A program made the position numbers and the translations under genes. Shown here one piece after another: positions 58,488 through 64,000 of a stretch of 64,000 bases of DNA. The notes below the pieces were generated by a model that had not been told where the DNA came from, made no database searches, and was given only the letters and a program-made list of their open reading frames with translations. This stretch comes from Kribbella kalugense (GTDB lineage Bacteria > Actinomycetota > Actinomycetes > Propionibacteriales > Kribbellaceae), in the NCBI RefSeq assembly GCF_004365875.1, contig NZ_SODF01000002.1:868001-932000 (forward strand), given 5' to 3'. Each line of letters starts with the position of its first letter. The first letter of the stretch is position 1.

Positions 58488-59195
58488 ATGGTCCCGTCCG
58501 GACTCGCAGCGCTTCTCGTCGTGCTGGCACTCGTTCCGGGCTGGTACTACATACGCCTGACTAGCCGTCTTCGCGCTCGCACGAAGACAACCGGCCTACA
58601 GGAACTGCTGGAGTTCGTCTCCGTCGGCGCGTTGACGACCGGGACGGCCGTTCTGATCGTCGTACTACTTCCGCATCGGTGGCACCCGTGGACACTGGAC
58701 GTTGATCGGTGGACGAGCGGCGGAGCAACCTACCTTCGCGCCCATCCGCGCAACGCGGGCTGGTCAGTCGTGACGGTCCTACTCCTCGCGCTCGTGATCG
58801 CCACCCTTTTGTACGCCGTCCAGCGGCTGTGGAAAGGTTCGGAGTTTCGTCCCGACGGGAATGTCTGGGTCTATTCGCTCGGGACCCGCCCCAAGGGCAT
58901 GTACCCATGGGTTGCCGTACAACTACAGAACGGTCAGCTGGTAGAGGGTGTGCTTCACTCGTACACCATCGAGGATCTTGGCAGCGATCGGGATATCGCC
59001 TTGCGCCGGCCGATCCGCGTCTCGGCCGGAGGCTTCTCTATTCCGGAATGGCTGGGCTTGGATCGGTTCATCGTGTCGCGAGACAAGATCGACTACATCT
59101 CGGTAACCCATCTCCCCGAGGAACCGAAGGCACCCGAGGCTGCAGGGAAGCCAGCAGCCCCGCCACCGACCGCCACACCTGCTCCGTCCTCCTGA
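58488..59195 (+). CDS. DUF6338-like membrane protein
   Basis: The 235-aa product begins with a membrane helix (GLAALLVVLALVPGWYYI). A second lies at about 45-63 (VGALTTGTAVLIVVLL) and a third at about 90-110 (WSVVTVLLLALVIATLLYAV). A cytoplasmic beta-rich domain follows (PWVAVQLQNGQLVEGVLHSY, RDIALRRPIRVS) and then a Pro/Ala-rich tail. This agrees with the DUF6338 family, whose role is unknown. It is coupled to the small Pro-rich gene and lies between the two inverted hairpin-array repeats. Confidence 0.72.
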   Translation: MVPSGLAALLVVLALVPGWYYIRLTSRLRARTKTTGLQELLEFVSVGALTTGTAVLIVVLLPHRWHPWTLDVDRWTSGGATYLRAHPRNAGWSVVTVLLLALVIATLLYAVQRLWKGSEFRPDGNVWVYSLGTRPKGMYPWVAVQLQNGQLVEGVLHSYTIEDLGSDRDIALRRPIRVSAGGFSIPEWLGLDRFIVSRDKIDYISVTHLPEEPKAPEAAGKPAAPPPTATPAPSS

Positions 59196-59396
59196 TCGCT
59201 GCAAACTCAGGGCAGCGCGGCGCGGGTCAAGAGTCGGCTTGCCGATCTGCATGACGCGTGGCGTCGTGACCGGACAATCGAGCGACCCGGGGAAGGGGGC
59301 GGCGGGCTCCGTTCGTCCCGGCGAACGACTACGGGCCGTCCTCAGCCGCTTGTCCCGCGACGGCGGGCCTGAGGTCGCAGCCGTGTGGGCCTGCGG
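59196..59396. other. Intergenic region between the DUF6338 and cutA genes
   Basis: One frame (about 59220-59290) reads RVKSRLADLHDAWRRDRTIERPG, which looks protein-like but has no start and soon becomes low-complexity, so a gene remnant is possible. A GTTCGT/ACGAAC-type stem lies near 59310-59330. Confidence 0.3.
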
Positions 59397-59717
59397 CTAG
59401 CCCTTCGTCGTCTGATCGAGCCAGTCCAGGTAGCCGGCGGAACCCGACGTGATCAGCACGGCGCTTACTTCAGGGTTGCTCCAGGAGTGGTTCGCCAACA
59501 GGTGGGCCTCAAGCTCGGTGTAGCGGCGCTCTGTGGTCTTCAACAGGACCTGCCACTCTTCGCCTTCGCCGTATTGGCCTTCATGCCAGAAGACCGAGAC
59601 GACCGGGCCCACAACCTGCGCTCCTGCCGCGAGGCCCGCACCGACTGCCGAGGCTGCGAGCTGCACCGCCTCTTCACGTGTCGCCGTCGCTGTCGAGACT
59701 TGTAAGTAGCCAGACAT
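59397..59717 (-). CDS. cutA: CutA1-type divalent-cation tolerance protein
   Basis: The 106-aa product matches CutA1: TREEAVQLAASAVGAGLAAGAQVVGPVVSVFWHEG, EEWQVLLKTTERRYTELEAHLLANHSWSNPEV and GYLDWLDQTT. CutA forms a trimeric PII-like fold implicated in metal tolerance; its exact role is unclear. The usual Cys after LAA is Ala here. TAGACT ends exactly 7 nt before the ATG and no Shine-Dalgarno is present, so the start is probably leaderless. Confidence 0.9.
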   Translation of the reverse strand: MSGYLQVSTATATREEAVQLAASAVGAGLAAGAQVVGPVVSVFWHEGQYGEGEEWQVLLKTTERRYTELEAHLLANHSWSNPEVSAVLITSGSAGYLDWLDQTTKG

Positions 59718-59839
59718 TCCGCCGAGTCTAGGTGCGGTCCGCTGGCCGACGGAGTTGGTGCCGTGCTCAGGTCAGCTAGGCACCACGGCGAGGACGTGTC
59801 CTGCTCGCTGACCACGGTTGCCCAGTGGCGCGGGGCGGT

Positions 59840-59942
59840 CGGGGGCGCGCGCGGTAGCGCGCAGGGTCCGGCGGTAGCCGGGAAGGATACGCCGGCGGTA
59901 GCCGGGGGTGGTGGGAGTGGCGTAGCACCGCGCGGGCTGACT
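59840..59942. repeat. Hairpin-array repeat, copy B (inverted relative to copy A)
   Basis: It contains GCGCGC-GGTA-GCGCGC (59847-59862) and CCGGC-GGTA-GCCGG units (59868-59881 and 59892-59905). Compared with copy A, one stem has changed CCGGC/GCCGG to CGCGC/GCGCG, a paired change that keeps the hairpin. Confidence 0.75.
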
Positions 59943-59944
59943 AC

Positions 59945-60781
59945 TTAGCCCGTGGTGATGAGGATTATGCCGGCGACTACGACGGCTGCGGCGGCGGCGC
60001 GTTTGGGGCCGAAGCGTTCGTGGAAGAAGAGGGCGCCGATGATCGCGCCGAAGATGATGCTGGTTTCGCGGAGGGCGGCGATCGCGGCCAGGGTGCCTCG
60101 GGTTTGGGCCCACAGGACCAGGCCGTACGCCGCCATCGAGACCACGCCGCCCGCCAGGCCGGAGAGGATGGCGGGACGAGGCATGTCGAACGTTCGCGGC
60201 CCACGCCAGAACAGCACCGCCAGCGGGACCGCGAAGCCCTGGAGCATGAAGACCCAGCCCATATAAGTTGCCACCGGCATCTTGTGTACGGCGACCCCGT
60301 CAACCACTGTGTACGACGCGATCATCAAGCCCGTGCCGATCGCGGCGAACAGTGCCGGAGCCTGACCGCGTCCGGGGCGCCCGATGAAGACGAGACCGAT
60401 CAGGCCGGCCGAGATCAGCAGTACGCCGGTCAACTCGAGAACGGCCAGGTGCTGGTGCAGTACGACGATCGACACCACGGCCACGACCCACGGCGACGTA
60501 CCGCGGGCCAGTGGGTACATCTGGCTGAACTGACCCAGCTGGTACGACGCCAGCAGTCCACCCAGGTACGCCAGGTGCAGCAGCGCCGACGCGATGATGT
60601 AGCCCCACGTGCCCGCCGGCGGTAGCCCCATCACCAGTACGGCGACGAGTCCGATCACTCCGGCCGCGAGCTCGAACAGGGCCAGGCTGGCGACCCGGTC
60701 CGGTGCGCCGTGCGCCATCGCGTTCCACGTCGCATGCAGTACCGCGGCCCCGAGCACCACCAAGATCACCAGCACCAGCAC
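59945..60781 (-). CDS. EamA/DMT-family transporter
   Basis: The 278-aa product has about ten membrane helices in two EamA repeats (HATWNAMAHGAPDRVASLALFELAAG; GTLAAIAALRETSIIFGAIIGALFFHERFGPKRAAAAAVVVAG). Such drug/metabolite transporters export small metabolites; the substrate is unknown. The GTG at 60781 is only 3 nt after GAGAGG; GTG at 60775 has better spacing and may be the true start. Copy B of the hairpin array lies just past its stop. Confidence 0.87.
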   Translation of the reverse strand: MLVLVILVVLGAAVLHATWNAMAHGAPDRVASLALFELAAGVIGLVAVLVMGLPPAGTWGYIIASALLHLAYLGGLLASYQLGQFSQMYPLARGTSPWVVAVVSIVVLHQHLAVLELTGVLLISAGLIGLVFIGRPGRGQAPALFAAIGTGLMIASYTVVDGVAVHKMPVATYMGWVFMLQGFAVPLAVLFWRGPRTFDMPRPAILSGLAGGVVSMAAYGLVLWAQTRGTLAAIAALRETSIIFGAIIGALFFHERFGPKRAAAAAVVVAGIILITTG

Positions 60782-60847
60782 ACCCTCTCACCGGCGCACT
60801 GGCCACCGCAGGTGGATTATGCGCAGGTGACGGTGTGAGGCGATGGT

Positions 60848-61807
60848 TCAGGTGGCAGGACTGACGAGCAGACCGAGGTCGCGGAGGCTTTCGGCGGTTT
60901 CGACGATCGTGGTCTCCACGTCGCGCGGCCGCCAGCCGAGTTCGTTCCGGGCGCGGTCGTTGTGGATGATCGGCTGTGGCAGCTCCGGACCGGGCGCCTC
61001 CTCGGTGGGCACGTCGGCGCCTAGTCGGCTGCGAAGGATCTCCGCGATCTTCAGGAAGCTCAGGGTCGGTCCGTCCGCCACGGCCAGATAACGCTTGCCA
61101 GCGGCATCGGGTGCGGCCATCGCGCGACGGTGCAGGTCGGCGACGTCGCGAACGTCGACCACCCCGAACCGCGCCCGCGGCACAACGCTCATCGTCCCGT
61201 CGAGCATCATCATGATCAGCTGGGTCGAGGACCGCAGCTCGGCGGTGAGCGTCGGCCCGAAAATGCCGGTCGGGTTGACCACGACCAACTCCGTGTCAGA
61301 GTCCTTCATCAGCTCCCACGCGGCCCGCTCGGCGATCGCCTTCGAGCGCGGGTACGGCGCGAGTCCGGGCGTATCGGGATCCGTCCAGTCGTCCTCGGTG
61401 AACTCGGCACCCGGCTTCGGTGTGTACCCGACGGCGGCGAACGACGACGTCAGTACGACGCGCCGCACACCGGCCGAGCTTGCTGCCCGCAGTACTCGCA
61501 GCGTGCCCTCGCGAGCCGGGACGATCAGTTCATCGGGATCCTCCGGCTGTGCGACCGGGATCGGCGAAGCGACGTGATGAATCTCCGAGCAGCCTGCGAC
61601 CGCGGCGGACCAGCCGTCGTCGGACATCAGGTCTGCGGTGACGATCTCCAGGCCGGCGTCGTCCGCACCACCGCGGCGAACGGCTGCCCGCAGTTCGGCG
61701 GACCTCGCCGTTGAGCGCACCGTCGTACGCACGTCTTGTCTATCGCGGAGCAGAGTGGCGATCAGGTGGGTAGCTAGATAGCCCGAGCCTCCAGTGACCA
61801 GGATCAT
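60848..61807 (-). CDS. NAD-dependent epimerase/dehydratase (extended SDR)
   Basis: The 319-aa product starts MILVTGGSGYLATHLIATLL (Rossmann TGGxGYLA), with VVLTSSFAAVGY and the catalytic YPRSK, then VVNPTGIFGP. It resembles dihydroflavonol-4-reductase-like oxidoreductases that reduce aldehydes or ketones. Its ATG overlaps the merR stop (ATGA), so it is co-expressed with, and probably controlled by, that regulator. The substrate is unknown. Confidence 0.9.
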   Translation of the reverse strand: MILVTGGSGYLATHLIATLLRDRQDVRTTVRSTARSAELRAAVRRGGADDAGLEIVTADLMSDDGWSAAVAGCSEIHHVASPIPVAQPEDPDELIVPAREGTLRVLRAASSAGVRRVVLTSSFAAVGYTPKPGAEFTEDDWTDPDTPGLAPYPRSKAIAERAAWELMKDSDTELVVVNPTGIFGPTLTAELRSSTQLIMMMLDGTMSVVPRARFGVVDVRDVADLHRRAMAAPDAAGKRYLAVADGPTLSFLKIAEILRSRLGADVPTEEAPGPELPQPIIHNDRARNELGWRPRDVETTIVETAESLRDLGLLVSPAT

Positions 61808-62232
61808 CGCAGGTCCCCGATCACGCCGACGACTCGTTCGGTCGCCTCGGCCTCGGCGGCGGCGTCACCGCGATCGCGGGCGTCCCACAGCGCGGCCTTC
61901 GCGCGCAGGTACGCGAGCCGCACGCGCTGCGCCACGATCTCGGCCTCGATCCGCTCCGCGTGCCGCAACAGCAGGTCCCGCTGCTCGCCCGCCGCCTCCC
62001 GCCCGCGGCTGCGATTGGCCAGATAAGTCCGCATGTCATCGATACCGACACCGGCTGCCCGCAGGCACGCCAGGGCTTCGAGTGCGTCGACATCCGCGTC
62101 GCCGTACCGTCGATGCCCGCTGCTCGTGTCCCGGCCGATCGGGCCGACGAGGCCGACGTCCTCGTAGTACCGCAGCGTGGGTTCGCTCAGGCCGCTGCGG
62201 CGCGCGACCTGCTGGATGGTGAAGCTTGTCAT
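61804..62232 (-). CDS. MerR-family transcriptional regulator
   Basis: The 142-aa product has a MerR head (FTIQQVARRSGLSEPTLRYYEDVGLVGPIGRDTSSGHRRY), the dimerisation helix and no cysteine-rich metal site, so it probably senses an organic ligand. The ATG at 62232 is 7 nt after GACCGT, with TTGACC 19 nt upstream and an 18-bp palindrome in the spacer. This is the geometry of MerR-activated promoters and indicates autoregulation together with the coupled epimerase gene. Confidence 0.9.
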   Translation of the reverse strand: MTSFTIQQVARRSGLSEPTLRYYEDVGLVGPIGRDTSSGHRRYGDADVDALEALACLRAAGVGIDDMRTYLANRSRGREAAGEQRDLLLRHAERIEAEIVAQRVRLAYLRAKAALWDARDRGDAAAEAEATERVVGVIGDLR

Positions 62233-62239
62233 GTCACCC

Positions 62240-62270
62240 ACGGTCACATACCTCAAGCGCTTGAGGTCAA
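62240..62270 (-). promoter_or_regulatory. MerR promoter with 18-bp palindrome in a 19-nt spacer
   Basis: TTGACC (62265-62270) and GACCGT (62240-62245) are 19 nt apart on the minus strand. ACCTCAAGCGCTTGAGGT (62250-62267) is a perfect palindrome with the CCTCAAG...CTTGAGG arms known from SoxR-type boxes. Confidence 0.78.
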
Positions 62271-62272
62271 AC

Positions 62273-62322
62273 GATGTGGGGAGGATTTCGTACCCGGATC
62301 GGGCCGAAATCCTCCCCACATC
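62273..62322 (-). terminator. Terminator after the 2-oxoacid dehydrogenase E2 gene
   Basis: Perfect 18-bp arms (62273-62290 and 62305-62322, GATGTGGGGAGGATTTCG and complement) with a 14-nt loop lie 5 nt after the E2 stop on the minus strand and are followed by GTTT. It insulates the merR promoter from read-through. Confidence 0.85.
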
Positions 62323-62327
62323 CGCGA

Positions 62328-63710
62328 CTAGAACATCAGGGCGCGAGCTGGGTCCTCGAGGATGCTTGCTACGTCGGCGAGGAAGGTGGAGCCCTTTTCG
62401 CCGTCGATCAGGCGGTGGTCGAAGGACAGGGCGAGCGTGGTGATCCAGCGTGGGACGATCTCGTCGTCCACCACCCACGGCTGCTTGCGGACCGCGCCGA
62501 ACGCGAGGATCGCGGCCTCGCCCGGGTTGATGATCGGCGTACCGGCGTCGACGCCGAAGACGCCGACGTTGGTGATCGTGAACGAACCGCCGGCCTGGTC
62601 CGCCGGTTGGGTCTTGCCCTCGCGGGCGACGGCGACCAGGTCGTTCAGCGCCCTGCACAGGTCGGGCAGGGTGAGGGTGTCGGCGCCCTTGATGTTCGGG
62701 ACGATCAGCCCGCGCGGGGTGGCCGCGGCGATGCCGAGGTTGACCGCGCCCTTGTAGACGATCTCCTGCGCCTGCTCGTCCCAGGCCGCGTTGATGATCG
62801 GCGTACGACGGGCTGCCAGGGTGACCGCTTTTGCGACGATCAGTAGCGGGGAGACTCGGAGGTCGCGGAACGCCTTGTCTGCCTTCAACCGCTCGACCAG
62901 GTCCATCGTGGCGCTGACGTCGACGGTGATCCACTCGGTGACATGCGGTGCGGTGAACGCACTGGCAACCATCGCCTGCGCCATCACCTTCTGCACACCC
63001 TTGACCGGCACGCGGGTGTCGCCGCGACCGCTCACTACCGGCGCAGGCTCGTAGGCAACCTCCGCCACCGGAGCAGCAGTCGAATGCCCTTCGACGTCAG
63101 CCCGGGTGATGATCCCACCCGGCCCGGTCGCCGTCACGGTCGCCAGATCGATCCCCAGATCCTTGGCCAACTTCCGCACCGGCGGCTTGGCCAACACATG
63201 CACACCGTTGCCCCCAGCAACTTCCCCAGCAATAGGAGCATGCTGCACCGCAGCCATGGGCGCGGAAGGAGCGGGCGCGACGACTGCCGCCACCGGAGCA
63301 GGAGCCGGCGGCGCCGAGGCAGGAGCCGCACCTGCGGGAGCCTTACGAGCCCGCCGCTTGGCTTCTGTGGTTTTCGGGCCGTAGCCAACAAGCACAGCAG
63401 TCCGACCGCCGGTCTTGTCTTCCTCGGGGACGACCGGGACCAGATCCTCCGGCGAACCCTCCGCCGACGACTCAGTCTCCACCGAGATGATCGGCGTACC
63501 GACCGGCACCGTCTCACCCTCAGGCACCAACAACTCAGTAATCGTCCCAGCGAACGGAACCGGCAGCTCAACGAGCGACTTAGCCGTCTCGATCTCGACC
63601 ACGGTGTCGTTGAGCTTGACGGTGTCGCCCGGCTTGACCTTCCAGCTGACGATCTCGGCCTCGACCAGGCCCTCTCCCACGTCCGGGAGGCGGAACTGCT
63701 GGATGCCCAT
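62328..63710 (-). CDS. 2-oxoacid dehydrogenase E2 (dihydrolipoamide acyltransferase)
   Basis: The 460-aa product has an N-terminal lipoyl domain (lipoyl-lysine in EIETAKSLVELPVPF), an Ala/Pro-rich linker (about 115-160), a peripheral-subunit-binding domain (PPVRKLAKDLGIDLATVTATG, then GIITRADV) and a catalytic core ending in the HxxxDG active site (LALSFDHRLIDG). It transfers the acyl group from E1 to CoA. The branched-chain type (Bkd) is most likely from overall similarity, but pyruvate is not excluded. The ATG overlaps the E1-beta stop by 1 nt (TGATG). Confidence 0.93.
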   Translation of the reverse strand: MGIQQFRLPDVGEGLVEAEIVSWKVKPGDTVKLNDTVVEIETAKSLVELPVPFAGTITELLVPEGETVPVGTPIISVETESSAEGSPEDLVPVVPEEDKTGGRTAVLVGYGPKTTEAKRRARKAPAGAAPASAPPAPAPVAAVVAPAPSAPMAAVQHAPIAGEVAGGNGVHVLAKPPVRKLAKDLGIDLATVTATGPGGIITRADVEGHSTAAPVAEVAYEPAPVVSGRGDTRVPVKGVQKVMAQAMVASAFTAPHVTEWITVDVSATMDLVERLKADKAFRDLRVSPLLIVAKAVTLAARRTPIINAAWDEQAQEIVYKGAVNLGIAAATPRGLIVPNIKGADTLTLPDLCRALNDLVAVAREGKTQPADQAGGSFTITNVGVFGVDAGTPIINPGEAAILAFGAVRKQPWVVDDEIVPRWITTLALSFDHRLIDGEKGSTFLADVASILEDPARALMF

Positions 63711-64000
63711 CAGTACCCCATCACCCGGTCGACGCCGTCCAGCACCCGGTCCAGGTCGGGGAGGTAGTCTTCCTCGGTCCGCGACGCGGGGTAGGGCATG
63801 TCGTATCCGGTAACGCGCAGTACCGGCGCCTCGAGGTGGTAGAAGCACTCCTCGGTCACCCGCGCCGCGATCTCCGAACCCGGGCCGAGCGACAGCGGCG
63901 CCTCGTGCACCACGACCGCCCGCCGAGTCTTCTTGACGGACGCGAAGATCGTCGCCAGGTCCAGCGGCGCGATCGTCCGCAGGTCGATGACCTCGAGCTG
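63710..64000 (-). CDS. 2-oxoacid dehydrogenase E1 beta subunit, 3' part (5' end outside window)
   Basis: The frame enters at base 64000 and ends in TGA at 63710-63712, giving 96 residues: LEVIDLRTIAPLDLATIFAS, then VVVHEAPLSLGPGSEIAARV and YPASRTEEDYLPDLDRVLDG. This is the C-terminal transketolase domain of E1-beta. It works with E1-alpha in thiamine-diphosphate-dependent decarboxylation of the 2-oxoacid and is followed directly by E2. The E1-alpha gene should lie just outside the window. Confidence 0.93.
   Translation of the reverse strand, partial: QLEVIDLRTIAPLDLATIFASVKKTRRAVVVHEAPLSLGPGSEIAARVTEECFYHLEAPVLRVTGYDMPYPASRTEEDYLPDLDRVLDGVDRVMGY

Noticed and set aside
59220..59290. Possible gene fragment reading RVKSRLADLHDAWRRDR
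   Set aside because: It has no start codon or ribosome site, and the frame degenerates into low-complexity sequence; too short to call a pseudogene.
57891..59942. Insertion sequence or composite transposon bounded by the hairpin arrays
   Set aside because: No transposase or recombinase gene and no target duplication can be seen, so only a repeat pair is reported.

Overview
The window reads as a high-GC actinobacterial chromosome. Third positions are GC-rich, GTG and TTG starts are frequent, many genes overlap by 4 nt (ATGA or GTGA), and secreted proteins carry twin-arginine or lipobox signals. The gene content (SigE-type ECF sigma factor, SARP/NB-ARC regulator, Dcd of mycobacterial type, DinB/DUF664 proteins) fits a soil actinomycete. 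A Kribbella-like member of Propionibacteriales is my best guess, but that is inference. No rRNA, tRNA, CRISPR array, transposase or phage gene was seen.

Layout. 1-4.2 kb: 3' end of dcd, a lipoprotein, a small protein, and a ribbon-helix-helix regulator coupled to a DUF4097 protein. 4.3-11.2 kb: an SDR oxidoreductase, a TetR/CPBP-protease pair, a fused membrane protein and a secreted family 8 polysaccharide lyase. 11.1-16.3 kb: MarR, DJ-1/PfpI and GNAT genes, then a tightly coupled operon of a MerR-sliding-clamp fusion, an MFS exporter and a TmrB-like ATPase, with a separate small P-loop kinase upstream. 16.3-23.1 kb: a 164-bp foldback element, anmK, an ECF sigma factor with a membrane partner, a secreted Endo H-type glycosidase, a histidine phosphatase and a FadE5-like acyl-CoA dehydrogenase. 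23.3-27.4 kb: three coupled paralogous membrane proteins of unknown function and a second DUF4097 protein. 27.4-36.7 kb: a DUF6458 protein, a thioredoxin/NHL protein, an unknown 544-aa protein, a sugar ABC importer without its own ATPase, an alcohol dehydrogenase and a TetR/membrane-protein pair. 36.8-46.1 kb: flavin reductase, serine hydrolase, phenylacetate genes (paaN diverging from paaI-paaJ-paaK), a DUF433 protein, and two DinB genes behind a leader peptide. 46.1-57.8 kb: a SARP/NB-ARC regulator, a serine hydrolase, a candidate small RNA, an NYN nuclease, a VOC protein, a DrrAB-type exporter, an MFS/GntR pair and a subtilase. 57.9-59.9 kb: a proline-rich peptide, a DUF6338 protein and cutA between two inverted copies of a hairpin-array repeat. 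60-64 kb: an EamA transporter, a MerR/epimerase pair and the E2 and E1-beta genes of a 2-oxoacid dehydrogenase complex.

Themes. Many genes lack a Shine-Dalgarno sequence but have a -10-like hexamer exactly 6-7 nt before the start codon, so leaderless transcription looks common. Regulators are usually first in the operon they probably control, with palindromic or repeated sites inside their own promoters. The observations most worth follow-up are the MerR-clamp fusion operon, the 164-bp foldback element whose arm differences all keep pairing on one strand, the leader-peptide/hairpin arrangement before the DinB genes, the mutually exclusive hairpins before the Endo H gene, a short promoter-hairpin unit that looks like a small RNA, and the inverted hairpin-array repeats around 58-60 kb. 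All functional statements rest on motif recognition by eye; no database search was run.
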